Shown here: in pieces, positions 15,254 through 24,379 of the stretch | Layout of the letters: the number at the start of each line of letters is the position of its first letter | How positions within the stretch are numbered: the first letter of the stretch is position 1 | DNA from: Sporosarcina luteola | GTDB lineage: Bacteria; Bacillota; Bacilli; Bacillales_A; Planococcaceae | NCBI RefSeq assembly: GCF_007991495.1 | Contig: NZ_BJYL01000032.1 | Coordinates: 16,500-80,499, forward strand | Length of the DNA: 64,000 bases | Direction: 5' to 3' | Program-made: the position numbers and the translations under genes | The notes under the pieces: generated by a model | Seen by the model: the letters and a program-made list of their open reading frames with translations, nothing else | Databases searched by the model: none | Told to the model about the DNA's origin: nothing

Positions 15254-16642
15254 ATGAGGCGATTGACAAATTTAGAGACTACTCATCATAAAAAAAGTCG
15301 TGCGAATGATTATGTACATGAAGTATATGAGCTAGTGAAGAAAAGAAATCCAGATGAGAAGGAATTTTTGCAAGCAACACGAGAAATATTTGACTCGCTT
15401 CGCCCGGTCTTTGCCGAGCATCCTGAATATATACGAAATGGAATACTTGAGCGCATCACCGAGCCGGAGAGAATCATCTCCTTCCGTGTCGCCTGGGAGG
15501 ATGATAAAGGAAAAGTGCACGTCAACCGCGGGTACCGTGTTCAATTCAACAGTGATCTCGGACCATATAAAGGCGGACTCCGATTCCATCCATCCGTAAA
15601 TAGCAGCATCATGAAATTCCTCGCGTTCGAACAAATTTTCAAAAACGCTTTGACAGGTCAACCGATCGGTGCTGGAAAAGGAGGCTCCGACTTTGATCCG
15701 AAAGGGAAGTCAGAGCGGGAAATTATGCGGTTCACACAAAGTTTCATGACGGAGTTAAGTAAATATATCGGTCCGGATATAGATGTACCTGCTGGCGATA
15801 TCGGAGTGGGAAAACGCGAAATCGGCTACATGTTTGGGCAATATAATCGGTTGAAGAGCGGCTATGAAGCGGGCGTTTTGACAGGGAAGGATCCTAGTCA
15901 TGGAGGGTCGCTAGGCCGAAAGGAAGCAACAGGGTACGGAACTGTCTACTTCGTCGAGGAGATGCTGAACGAGAACGGGCTTTCATTCAAGGGCAGTACG
16001 GTTATCGTTTCAGGATCGGGCAACGTATCGACGTATGCAATCGAAAAAGCTCACCAGCTTGGCGCGAAAGTCATTGCATGCAGTGATTCCGGAGGCTATA
16101 TCCTTGATAGGAATGGCATTGACCTGGAGACTGTCAAAAGGTTGAAGGAAGTGGAAAACAAGCGGATTTGGGAATATACGAAAGACCATCCCGACGCTGA
16201 ATATCATGAAGATTGTTCAGAAATCTGGTCAATCCCTTGCGATATTGCTCTCCCTTGTGCGACGCAAAATGAAATCGATGAACTTGCCGCACATATGCTC
16301 ATCGCAAATGGCGTGAAAGCAATTGGAGAAGGTGCAAATATGCCGTGCAACATTGAAGCGATTAACATATTTCTTGAAAATAACATCTTGTTTGCACCTG
16401 CAAAAGCTGCGAATGCAGGAGGGGTCGCCGTATCTGCGATGGAGATGTCTCAAAATAGCATGCGACTCGCCTGGACGGAAGAAGAGGTCGATGAACGCTT
16501 GAAAAAAGTGATGGAAAATATTTATGCGAGCTGCAAAAATGCTGCGGAGAGCTTCGGCAAACCAGGCAACTTAGTAATGGGTGCGAATATTGCAGGCTTC
16601 CTGAAAGTCGCGAATGCAATGGTCGCCCACGGAATCCGATAA
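15254..16642 (+). CDS. gdhA: NADP-type glutamate dehydrogenase
   Basis: 462 aa as read from ATG 15254; TTG 15263 fits the RBS (AAAGGGATGAGG) better. The protein follows the hexameric, biosynthetic GdhA family throughout (E. coli-type rather than the GudB/RocG type of B. subtilis): VQFNSDLGPYKGGLRFHPSVN, GKGGSDFDPKGKS with the catalytic Lys, DVPAGDIGVG and the dinucleotide site VSGSGNVSTYA. It makes glutamate from 2-oxoglutarate and ammonium with NADPH. The upstream DNA is filled by inverted repeats R5/R6, so promoter placement is unclear; a TATAAT lies at 15209. A strong terminator follows. Confidence 0.95.
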   Translation: MRRLTNLETTHHKKSRANDYVHEVYELVKKRNPDEKEFLQATREIFDSLRPVFAEHPEYIRNGILERITEPERIISFRVAWEDDKGKVHVNRGYRVQFNSDLGPYKGGLRFHPSVNSSIMKFLAFEQIFKNALTGQPIGAGKGGSDFDPKGKSEREIMRFTQSFMTELSKYIGPDIDVPAGDIGVGKREIGYMFGQYNRLKSGYEAGVLTGKDPSHGGSLGRKEATGYGTVYFVEEMLNENGLSFKGSTVIVSGSGNVSTYAIEKAHQLGAKVIACSDSGGYILDRNGIDLETVKRLKEVENKRIWEYTKDHPDAEYHEDCSEIWSIPCDIALPCATQNEIDELAAHMLIANGVKAIGEGANMPCNIEAINIFLENNILFAPAKAANAGGVAVSAMEMSQNSMRLAWTEEEVDERLKKVMENIYASCKNAAESFGKPGNLVMGANIAGFLKVANAMVAHGIR

Positions 16643-16644
16643 CT

Positions 16645-16694
16645 TAAAAACGATCCTTAACGTATGTTTCATATTGTTAAGGATCGTTTTTTTA
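16645..16694 (+). terminator. Terminator of gdhA
   Basis: AAAACGATCCTTAAC pairs with GTTAAGGATCGTTTT, followed by TTT. Confidence 0.9.
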
Positions 16695-16711
16695 TTTCTT
16701 CTCCTTATCTA

Positions 16712-16770
16712 TTGAAATCTAAAAAATCTATGGTATTATAAAAATACATATAAATGAATAAAGATACATA
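16712..16770 (+). promoter_or_regulatory. argG promoter with a candidate ARG box
   Basis: TTGAAA (16712) and an extended -10 TGGTATTAT (-10 at 16734-16739) with a 16-bp spacer. AATGAATAAAGATACATA at 16753-16770 lies over the expected start of transcription. It matches the ArgR/AhrC pattern TnTGnATwwwwATnCAnA at all but two defined positions, so arginine repression is likely. Confidence 0.65.
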
Positions 16771-16796
16771 AAGATGTATAGAGGAGGATGGAATAG

Positions 16797-18005
16797 ATGG
16801 CAAATCAAAAAGTTGTATTAGCGTATTCAGGTGGTCTTGACACTTCAGTGGCGGTTCAATGGTTAACGGATAAAGGGTATGACGTCATAGCATGTTGTTT
16901 GGATGTAGGAGAAGGGAAAGATTTGAACTTCATTCAACAAAAGGCGTTGCAAGTCGGTGCGGTAAATAGTTATGTAATCGACGCGAAAGAGGAATTTGCT
17001 CAGGAGTATGCATTGCTCGCTTTGCAAGCACGCACCTATTATGAAGATAAATATCCGCTTGTTTCAGCTTTATCCCGTCCTCTGATTTCCAAGAAATTGG
17101 TCGAGGTTGCACACCAGGAAAATGCAACCGCCGTAGCGCATGGCTGTACGGGGAAAGGGAATGACCAAGTCCGTTTTGAAGTGGCAATCAAAGCACTTGA
17201 CCCGTCACTTGAAGTCATTGCACCCGTCCGTGAATGGAGCTGGTCGCGTGAAGAGGAAATCGCTTATGCGAAAGAGAAAAACATTCCCATCCCGATCGAT
17301 TTAGATAGTCCATATTCAATTGACCAAAATCTGTGGGGCCGCAGCAATGAATGCGGAATCCTTGAAGATCCGTGGGCTGCACCTCCTGAGGATGCTTTTG
17401 GACTGACGGTGTCAATCGAGAACGCACCAGATCAGCCGGATGTCATCGAAGTCGAATTCGATAAGGGAGTGCCAGTAAAAATTGACGGTAAGCATTACCC
17501 ATTAAGCGAGCTGATTTTAAAACTGAATGAAGTTGCGGGCAAGCATGGGGTTGGAAGAATCGATCATGTGGAAAACCGACTCGTCGGCATAAAATCACGT
17601 GAAGTATATGAATGTCCAGGTGCTATCACTTTATTGAAGGCGCATAAGGAACTGGAGGATATTACACTCGTCAAAGACGTCGCCCACTTTAAACCGCTCG
17701 TTTCACAAAAACTGAGTGAATTGATCTATAACGGACTTTGGTTCTCTCCATTACGTAATGCATTGGAGGCGTTCGTTAAGGAAACGCAACAATACGTGAA
17801 TGGTGTCGTCCGTGTTAAATTGTTCAAAGGGCATGCAATCGTAGAGGGCAGAAAGTCATCCAATTCCCTTTATGATGAAAAACTTGCGACATACACTTCC
17901 GACGATCAATTTGACCAATCCGCTGCGATCGGTTTCATCCAACTATGGGGACTGCCGACCGAAGTGCACAGTACGGTGAACAAACAACAAAAAGTGAAAA
18001 ACTAA
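16797..18005 (+). CDS. argG: Argininosuccinate synthase
   Basis: 402 aa, full length; ATG 16797 follows GAGGAGG. ATP-binding P-loop-like AYSGGLDTS at residues 9-17, [14 protein letters not shown], and the citrulline/aspartate-binding region are all present. It joins citrulline and aspartate with ATP in arginine synthesis. The usual partner argH does not follow; a large palindromic repeat begins 73 bp after the stop. A candidate ARG box lies in the promoter. Confidence 0.97.
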   Translation: MANQKVVLAYSGGLDTSVAVQWLTDKGYDVIACCLDVGEGKDLNFIQQKALQVGAVNSYVIDAKEEFAQEYALLALQARTYYEDKYPLVSALSRPLISKKLVEVAHQENATAVAHGCTGKGNDQVRFEVAIKALDPSLEVIAPVREWSWSREEEIAYAKEKNIPIPIDLDSPYSIDQNLWGRSNECGILEDPWAAPPEDAFGLTVSIENAPDQPDVIEVEFDKGVPVKIDGKHYPLSELILKLNEVAGKHGVGRIDHVENRLVGIKSREVYECPGAITLLKAHKELEDITLVKDVAHFKPLVSQKLSELIYNGLWFSPLRNALEAFVKETQQYVNGVVRVKLFKGHAIVEGRKSSNSLYDEKLATYTSDDQFDQSAAIGFIQLWGLPTEVHSTVNKQQKVKN

Positions 18006-18078
18006 TACACCAAAGCCTTCCGCCGAAACATGGTGGCCAAGAAAAAGTCCTTTAATGTTAGAAGAACTTTGAAAACTG

Positions 18079-18217
18079 TTGATTTGCGCTTCAGGCGGAC
18101 GCTTTCCGGGGGGCGGGCGGTGAGCCTCCTCGTCCGCGAAGCTACGCTTTCGCTACCTGCGGGGTCTCACCTGTCCCGCTAATCCCCCAGGAGTCGCCGC
18201 CTTCCGCTTCAATCAAC
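18079..18217. repeat. Large palindromic intergenic repeat, copy R7
   Basis: About 139 bp, termini GTTGATTTGCGC and CTTCAATCAAC, same orientation as R1, directly downstream of argG. Confidence 0.85.
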
Positions 18218-18264
18218 GGAATCTTCTTTAATCATCATCTAAGTTAACAGTGCTAACTGTTTGA

Positions 18265-18303
18265 AATGAGTCCCCCATCAATGAGATTGATGAGGGACTC
18301 ATT
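18265..18303. repeat. Near-perfect 39-bp inverted repeat without a T tract
   Basis: AATGAGTCCCCCATCAAT and ATTGATGAGGGACTCATT around GAG: 18-bp arms with one mismatch. It has the shape of a terminator stem but no adjoining T run on either strand. It lies between R7 and R8, about 260 bp after argG. Together with R7 and R8 it accounts for most of the gene-free stretch 18006-18785. Confidence 0.75.
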
Positions 18304-18485
18304 GGATTTGCAGCATAATAACATATCGTTGTTCCGAAATATAATATACAACGCCATTTTTTCACCTTTATTCTCCTTGGTATGAAATGTGTGATTTCAG
18401 CGAAAATCGGGCAAACACTAAGAATGCAATTGGAAAATTCTTCAGGACTATTTGGCGTACATATTTTTATTTATTCGGACGTACT

Positions 18486-18618
18486 ATTGCTTGGAGTGGA
18501 GGCGCTCGACTCCTGCGGGAATAGCATGAGCCTTGAGACCCCGCAGGGCGCATGCCTTTCGCGACCGAGGAGGCTCAAGCCATGCCCGTGGAAAGCGAGC
18601 GCCGGAACGGAAAGCAAC
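18486..18618. repeat. Large palindromic intergenic repeat, copy R8 (inverted)
   Basis: About 133 bp, opposite orientation to R7, very similar to R4 (shared stretches such as GAGCCTTGAGACCCCGCAGG and CATGCCTTTCGCGACCGAGG), so R4 and R8 form one subfamily. Confidence 0.85.
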
Positions 18619-18785
18619 TGTACAAGTTAACTTGGTTTGCATAGTACCTCCTCCCTAAATCCTTTCTTAGCTATAAGTAATCAATTCTAAAAAAAAGGCA
18701 CATTTATCCTTTTTTTATAGTAGAATTCTATGATGAACAACATTTGTAATCTTTGAAATTAGCAAATTGATAGGGAGGAAATGTA

Positions 18786-20372
18786 GTGGAGAATGTTCAA
18801 AAAGAAACAAGCGGTAGGAAAAAATCACCCGCCATTTTAATCGCGGTGTTGACGGTTGTCCTATTAGCGGCGGTTGGAAGCGTATCTGCTTTCTTTTTAC
18901 TTAATAAATCGCCAAAAGTCCAATATCTATTGGCAGAAACAAAGACATTAAGTGAAATGAGCGACTTATTTAAGAAAAGATATGAAAATGAGATGAATTG
19001 GGTGGATGTTCAAAAGACGAAGCCCGTTGAAACTTCTTATGATCTATCCGCGCAGCTGAATGGTCCGGCGCTCGGTTATGAAATGCAAGAAATGCAAAGT
19101 ATAGTAAACAATTTAACGATCTCTTACACACAAGTGAAAGACCCTGTCGAGAAAGAATGGGAAATGAATTTAAGCGGAAAGTTCGGAAGTGTTCCGATTG
19201 ATGTCGGTACGTTCTATTTCACACCTGAGAAGATGATCGCGAAACTGGCATTCACTGACAAACTATTCCTTTTCAAGGATGAGGATTATGGGAAGATGAT
19301 GAGAGAATCAGACCCTTCCTATGACGGTAATGAAAAATTAGGTCTATCCCATCTGTTTGAAGAAAGATTTATGACAGAAGAGCTCCAAAATTATATTGAA
19401 AAAGAGTATATGGAATACCTTTACAATGAACTTCCTGAAGATGCATTTACTAGTGAAAAAGAAGAAATTGAAGTGTTTGATAAAAAGGTAAAGACAGAAA
19501 AGGTAGAAATGAAACTGTCAGAACAACAAGTAAAGACGTTTATGAAAAATCTTTTCGAAAAAGCGCGTGATGATGAGAAGTTAAAAGCATTAATAAAAGA
19601 GCAGATCGCTTTTTCCACGATGGGCGAAGAGTTCTCCAATGATGATTTAAAATCTATAATCCGTGATTTTGAAGATGAACTGGATACGGCTTTGAAAGAA
19701 ATAGATGAATTGCTAATCCCGGAAGGAATCACTTCAACGATCTGGCATAAATCTAACAGTATTGTAAAACGTAATTTTGCAATTTCAATTGGTGAGTTTG
19801 AAGATGAAATTTCGACTCTGAACATCGAAGGGGTTCAAGTGCTCGATAAAGCATCTCAACAATGGGCGTATACGTTTACCGGATCTGATTCTTATACACA
19901 AGAAGACGCAGTCGTCGAATTCAAAGGTGACTTGAAATGGGATGGCAAAAAGGCGGATGACACGATTACCATTTCTGCTGAAGACGTAGTACTTCAATAC
20001 AAAGGTGAAGAGGAATTGAAAGGGAAAGAACGTACTTTCAAACGTGCTTTTTCTATAGAAGATGATGAATTCAGTCCTGAATTTGTATGGAGCGGAACTG
20101 CGACACATGAAAAAGATTCGATGAATGCGAACCATGAATTCACATTTGTTGTCGAAGAAGCAGGAGAAAACGATATTCGAGTACAATTAAAACAACAAGG
20201 TAAAATCGTGAAGAAAGTGGATATGCCGGACGAATCTAAAAATGTGGTGGATTTAGGCGCAATGACGGCTGATGAATTGGACTCGTTCTTTACGAAGGAA
20301 ATTGGAGAAGCCCTAGAGAAATGGGTTACTGATTTAATGGGTGACCTTGAAAGTGAGCTTGGCAATTTATAA
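18786..20372 (+). CDS. Membrane-anchored DUF6583-like protein of an ABC exporter locus
   Basis: 528 aa from GTG 18786 with GGGAGG upstream. The N-terminus has a polar stretch with GRKKSP and one membrane anchor (about residues 18-40). The remaining 480 residues are acidic, beta-rich and extracytoplasmic, with long charged helices between. It resembles DUF6583 proteins of Bacillales, whose function is unknown. Four bases separate it from the first of two ABC-2 permeases, so the four genes form an operon. A role as accessory or substrate-handling factor for the exporter is inferred from position only. Confidence 0.7.
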   Translation: MENVQKETSGRKKSPAILIAVLTVVLLAAVGSVSAFFLLNKSPKVQYLLAETKTLSEMSDLFKKRYENEMNWVDVQKTKPVETSYDLSAQLNGPALGYEMQEMQSIVNNLTISYTQVKDPVEKEWEMNLSGKFGSVPIDVGTFYFTPEKMIAKLAFTDKLFLFKDEDYGKMMRESDPSYDGNEKLGLSHLFEERFMTEELQNYIEKEYMEYLYNELPEDAFTSEKEEIEVFDKKVKTEKVEMKLSEQQVKTFMKNLFEKARDDEKLKALIKEQIAFSTMGEEFSNDDLKSIIRDFEDELDTALKEIDELLIPEGITSTIWHKSNSIVKRNFAISIGEFEDEISTLNIEGVQVLDKASQQWAYTFTGSDSYTQEDAVVEFKGDLKWDGKKADDTITISAEDVVLQYKGEEELKGKERTFKRAFSIEDDEFSPEFVWSGTATHEKDSMNANHEFTFVVEEAGENDIRVQLKQQGKIVKKVDMPDESKNVVDLGAMTADELDSFFTKEIGEALEKWVTDLMGDLESELGNL

Positions 20373-20376
20373 ATGA

Positions 20377-21615
20377 ATGGTTGTGAGCTGTTTGCATTTC
20401 TTTAGAAAAACATTCTTTTTTATGAATGAATACGCAAAACAGTTGAAGAAGAAGTGGGCGACCCTTCTTCTTCTTTTTCTATTTCCGCTTTTATTGATCG
20501 GAATGATCGTAGGATTAATTGCTGCATTACTAATCCCCGATGAGAATACACCCATCCAAGTTGCACTTGTGGATGAGGATCTAACGAAGGAGTCAAAGTT
20601 AATAAGTACCCTCTTGACCGAAACAGCAAGTGGCCAGCATTATTTGCAAATAGTATCTACATCAAAAAAGCAAGCACAGCAAATGATGGATCGAAATGAG
20701 ATCAGTACTTATTTTTTATTGCCAAAAGATTTTACGGATGATCTATATGAAGGCGAATCAGTAACAATTCCGATGACTGGAAATCCATTGCGTCCAATCG
20801 ATAGCTATATTACGAAAGAATTGGTTGATAGCTTTGCTCGTTACATTGCGGCTGCCCAAGCAAATATTTTGGTAATTAATGAATTTGCTAAGGAGACGGC
20901 GATGTCAAAAGACGAGCGAATGGAATTCATGTATGGGCAATTCATCGATTTTACGCTTTATACGTTAGGAAAAGACAGGATGTTGGATGAGGAAGTCATA
21001 ATGAATGCTGCTTCATCCTCACCGAGAAATTATTATTTACTCGCAGGTTGGTTCATTGCTCTGTCGATTTGGTTGCTTTCTTTTTATAGCATACTTGGAA
21101 AGGAAGAAACCAAGGCGATGGCAACCCGCATGACATTAAGCGGGGTTACGCTCGGGCAGAGAATTACTGGAAAAGTCATTGTTTCTTTCACATCAGGCTT
21201 GATCCTGGCAAGTATCCTTTTTGCACTGATTCGGTACGCTATCCAAATAGAGTTTTTTCTCATTGACTATGTACGTTTCGGTTTGTTTACAGCGCTGTAT
21301 GCAGCCATTTTGCTAATTGGTATAGCGTTAATTGATATATGGGTGTCTGCGAAGAAGACGGCATTATTTCTGGGGTGTATATTTGTTTTCATTAGTTTAT
21401 TGCTAAGTGGGGCGCTAATCCCGACACTTTACTTTCCACAATCGATCCAAACGGTTTTTCCTTATTTCTTTTCTTCCATTAGCTTGAATTGGATGATGGA
21501 TCTTGTTCTCGAAGAGCGGAATTATGCGAACTTCACTTCACTGACAGTATACTTTTGTTTCTTTTTCCTATTGTTATTGTTTTCTTTTAGTTGGAAAGAG
21601 AGGTGGAGACAATGA
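20377..21615 (+). CDS. ABC-2 type transporter permease (first)
   Basis: 412 aa. One membrane helix near the N-terminus (about residues 27-55), a large extracytoplasmic domain, then five to six helices in the C-terminal half: the layout of ABC-2/YhgE-like permeases. The start is uncertain: ATG 20377 is 4 bp after the previous stop and has only a weak RBS inside the upstream gene; GTG 20383 or the internal ATG 20422 are alternatives. It overlaps the next permease by ATGA, so translation is coupled. The exported substrate is unknown. Confidence 0.82.
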   Translation: MVVSCLHFFRKTFFFMNEYAKQLKKKWATLLLLFLFPLLLIGMIVGLIAALLIPDENTPIQVALVDEDLTKESKLISTLLTETASGQHYLQIVSTSKKQAQQMMDRNEISTYFLLPKDFTDDLYEGESVTIPMTGNPLRPIDSYITKELVDSFARYIAAAQANILVINEFAKETAMSKDERMEFMYGQFIDFTLYTLGKDRMLDEEVIMNAASSSPRNYYLLAGWFIALSIWLLSFYSILGKEETKAMATRMTLSGVTLGQRITGKVIVSFTSGLILASILFALIRYAIQIEFFLIDYVRFGLFTALYAAILLIGIALIDIWVSAKKTALFLGCIFVFISLLLSGALIPTLYFPQSIQTVFPYFFSSISLNWMMDLVLEERNYANFTSLTVYFCFFFLLLLFSFSWKERWRQ

Positions 21616-22742
21616 CGGGGATGCCTGCACAATTGATACGGATGAGAAAAGAATGGAAAAGCTTGGTTTGCTGGCTTATCCTTCCGATTTTACTAACAGT
21701 GGCCGTGTCGAAAGTTTTTGGTGTCTGGCAGGAGGAAACGAAGGTGCCGATTGCGGTCATCGTTGAGGATGATTCACAGATGGCCCGCCAGCTTGCAAAT
21801 GAAATTGCCGCCATCGATCTGTTGGAAGTTCGGTATATCGGATTGGACGAAGCGCTTCATAAATTGCAACAACATGAACTGGACAGTGTTTTCCTTTTAC
21901 GTGATGGCTACGAAACGGCAGTTTTGTCGAATGATCGCAATTGGCTCATCAGAGGATATTCTTCCAATCGGTCGTTCGCTTATCAGGCGGTAGCAGAAAC
22001 GGTTATGTCCATTGCGCAGCAAGACATGTCCCGATCCAAAGCAGCCTCAGTTATTCAACAATTGTATAAGGAATATGGAATGGAAGATGTATGGAATTAT
22101 GATGCAATCATACAAAGGAGCATGGAACGTCAAGAGAATGAAAGCCTCCTTCAAACGCATTTTACATACGGAAGACAATCTTCTACTTCAGAGGAAACAC
22201 CAATGCGATTATTGAATAATCGAGGCGTTTGGGCCTTCTTTACAATTATATCGGCATTTTTCCTTTTTGATTGGATGATTAAGGAAAGTCGTCCGGCTAT
22301 GCAAATACGGTGGCTTTATACTTCAATTTCCTTTAAACGCCATGCGCTTAGGATGTTCGTTTTTTATACTGCGTTAACAATACTATCAGATGTCCTATCG
22401 ATATTCGTATTCACTTTCTTTTTGAGTGAACCGGTAACAAGCTCACTACTGCTTCCATTACTGACATTCAGAACGACGCTTAATCTGTTAGCTTTTCTGC
22501 TCGCCATCGTGTTTCGGCAAGTTCTGCCATATACGATGACAGGCATCGCTATCGCACTGTTCTTGACTGTGACGGGAGGAGCGGTTATCCCGCTGGATGG
22601 GTTAACGAGGAAATGGGAATGGGTGGAGGCAATCAGTCCCGTGCAATCATTATTGTCGATGACCGTCCCTGTTGTATGGATGATCGGATTAATCGCCACT
22701 TTGGCCGTTTGGTTTTATGGAAGGGGGAGGCGTGTTGCTTGA
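21612..22742 (+). CDS. ABC-2 type transporter permease (second)
   Basis: 376 aa from ATG 21612, which overlaps the upstream stop (ATGA) and follows GGTGGAG. The topology mirrors the first permease: one N-terminal helix, an extracytoplasmic domain of about 150 residues, then a cluster of helices. The two presumably form a heterodimeric channel driven by the ATPase encoded next. No antibiotic or peptide gene that would name the substrate lies in the neighbourhood. Confidence 0.82.
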   Translation: MTGMPAQLIRMRKEWKSLVCWLILPILLTVAVSKVFGVWQEETKVPIAVIVEDDSQMARQLANEIAAIDLLEVRYIGLDEALHKLQQHELDSVFLLRDGYETAVLSNDRNWLIRGYSSNRSFAYQAVAETVMSIAQQDMSRSKAASVIQQLYKEYGMEDVWNYDAIIQRSMERQENESLLQTHFTYGRQSSTSEETPMRLLNNRGVWAFFTIISAFFLFDWMIKESRPAMQIRWLYTSISFKRHALRMFVFYTALTILSDVLSIFVFTFFLSEPVTSSLLLPLLTFRTTLNLLAFLLAIVFRQVLPYTMTGIAIALFLTVTGGAVIPLDGLTRKWEWVEAISPVQSLLSMTVPVVWMIGLIATLAVWFYGRGRRVA

Positions 22743-23409
22743 AGTGAATGGCGTACAAAAACGATATAAACGAAAAAATGTCTTGCAAGATGTTTCATTC
22801 CAACTGAAGAGTGGAGAAATCGCTGGCTTAGTTGGAGAGAATGGAGCAGGAAAATCGACCTTGCTGCAAATAGTGGCAACCGTGATGCAGCCTTCCGCTG
22901 GGGAGTTGCTATTAGACGGCGATCAGTACAAGGACTCTTACAAACAACTCCGACGAAAAATCGGGTATGTCCCACAAGAGATTGCGGTATGGGAAGAGTA
23001 TACAGTCGAAGAGAATATGCTGTTCTTCGAGAAATTATCGTGGGAACGAAAGTCAGCGGAAGAGTGCAGGCAACTTTGCTTGGATATGCAACTGACCCAT
23101 TGGAAGGAAAAAGTCCATTCGTTATCAGGCGGCATGAAGCGAAAGCTGAACTTGGCGATCAGTCTATTGAACGATCCTGTCCTGTTGCTCCTCGATGAAC
23201 CGACTGTTGGAATCGATTTGAAGTCAAAGATGGAAATCAGTGCCTATTTGCGTAAATTGGCAAAGATGGCGGGGAAAACGATTTTGTATACTTCGCATGA
23301 TATGGATGAAATCACGAACTTATGTGACCGTGTCTATTCAATCGGCGAAGACCCTTTTTATCCGGATTTGTTAGAGGGACGCGGTGTTGAAGTCGTAAAA
23401 TTATCGTGA
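22732..23409 (+). CDS. ABC transporter ATP-binding protein
   Basis: About 225 aa. The start is GTG 22732 or TTG 22735 after GGGGGAGG, overlapping the permease stop at 22742. All ATPase motifs are present: Walker A GENGAGKST, Q-loop VPQ, signature LSGGMKRKLNLA, Walker B VLLLLDEP and the switch His in TSHD. It belongs to the ABC-2 drug/lipid exporter group (CcmA/NatA-like). It is the last gene of the four-gene operon and ends in a terminator shared with hisJ. Confidence 0.93.
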   Translation: MLLEVNGVQKRYKRKNVLQDVSFQLKSGEIAGLVGENGAGKSTLLQIVATVMQPSAGELLLDGDQYKDSYKQLRRKIGYVPQEIAVWEEYTVEENMLFFEKLSWERKSAEECRQLCLDMQLTHWKEKVHSLSGGMKRKLNLAISLLNDPVLLLLDEPTVGIDLKSKMEISAYLRKLAKMAGKTILYTSHDMDEITNLCDRVYSIGEDPFYPDLLEGRGVEVVKLS

Positions 23410-23430
23410 TCATAAAAGATGTTAGGAAAG

Positions 23431-23481
23431 CCAAAAAAGCTGTATCCTCCCATGAATGAACGGGCGGGATACAGCTTTTAT
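23431..23481. terminator. Bidirectional terminator between the ABC operon and hisJ
   Basis: AAAAAGCTGTATCC and GGATACAGCTTTT form a 13-14 bp stem, with A and T runs on both sides. Confidence 0.88.
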
Positions 23482-24279
23482 TTAGAACTGGTCAATTGAA
23501 TGGAAAACAGGTTTTTGTTCGTCGAATGTTGTAATATATGTAAACCCAATCGACTTTAACAGCTGCAATGATTCTTCGAATTGAAAAGCGATATCTTCAG
23601 GCTTATGTGCATCCGAACCCAATGTGATAATTTCACCGCCGCATTGCCGATATAGTTTCAAAACATCATCACTCGGTAAACCATTTGGAAGCCCATAACG
23701 AACCCCTGACGTATTCAATTCGATTCCTTTGCCAGCAGGGATGATCACTTTGAAGATTTCACGTAAAACATCATGGAAGTCATTGTCAAGCACTTCCGGC
23801 GCATAGCGTTTAATCAAATCAATATGACCTAAAATCGAATAATTATCGAAATTCTTCACGCATTGCAATAGCTCATTGTAGTACGTAAAAGATGCTTCCT
23901 CTACAGTTTTACCTACAAATATATCGCCATAATGCAAACCTTTTCGTTCAACCGTATGCATGGAGCAGATGATGAAATCGAATGCCTCTTCTCTCAGCAT
24001 GTCATCATATCGTTCCAATAAATGCGGTTGCACGCCAATCTCCACACCCCTTTTTATTCGAACTTGTCCATAATATTTCTCTCGCAAAGCTTCAATCCGT
24101 TCCCGATATTTCCGCTTGTCAAAATCAAATACAATCGAATCATCGGGATAATCATAATCGATATGTTCAGTAAAGCTTATTTCTGTCAGTCCTTTCTGAA
24201 TCGCCCCTTTCACCATTTCTTCCATCTCTACATTACAATCTTTAGAAAACGAACTATGCATATGGTAATCAAACATCAT
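23482..24279 (-). CDS. hisJ: Histidinol-phosphatase, PHP family
   Basis: 265 aa; start ATG 24279 chosen for AGGAGG 7 nt upstream (a longer frame to 24471 crosses the his promoter). It is a PHP-domain enzyme with metal-binding motifs DYHMHS, FTEHIDY, CSMHTVER and GSDAHKPED. It dephosphorylates histidinol phosphate, the step before HisD, and is divergently encoded from the his operon. It therefore supplies one of the two activities missing from that operon; the other, hisC, is usually elsewhere in Bacillales. Confidence 0.93.
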   Translation of the reverse strand: MMFDYHMHSSFSKDCNVEMEEMVKGAIQKGLTEISFTEHIDYDYPDDSIVFDFDKRKYRERIEALREKYYGQVRIKRGVEIGVQPHLLERYDDMLREEAFDFIICSMHTVERKGLHYGDIFVGKTVEEASFTYYNELLQCVKNFDNYSILGHIDLIKRYAPEVLDNDFHDVLREIFKVIIPAGKGIELNTSGVRYGLPNGLPSDDVLKLYRQCGGEIITLGSDAHKPEDIAFQFEESLQLLKSIGFTYITTFDEQKPVFHSIDQF

Positions 24280-24297
24280 AAAAAAGCCTCCTATCAG

Positions 24298-24345
24298 TTG
24301 ACAAACAATTAAAATAGATTTATAGTACGTTATAACTTTAACGTA
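24298..24345 (+). promoter_or_regulatory. his operon promoter with a palindromic operator
   Basis: TTGACA (24298-24303), a 17-bp spacer, TATAGT (24321-24326), then a perfect 7-bp-arm palindrome TACGTTA-N6-TAACGTA (24326-24345) over the start site. No T-box leader fits in the 100-bp gap, so repressor control is more likely. A TrpR-family HisR/YerC-type regulator is one candidate. Confidence 0.75.
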
Positions 24346-24379
24346 GTAAAGCGATGAAGTATCGGAAGGTGGTATTTGA

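Noticed and set aside
15254..16642. NAD-dependent catabolic glutamate dehydrogenase (RocG/GudB)
   Set aside because: Motif content and length follow the NADP-type GdhA family, not the shorter RocG/GudB sequences.
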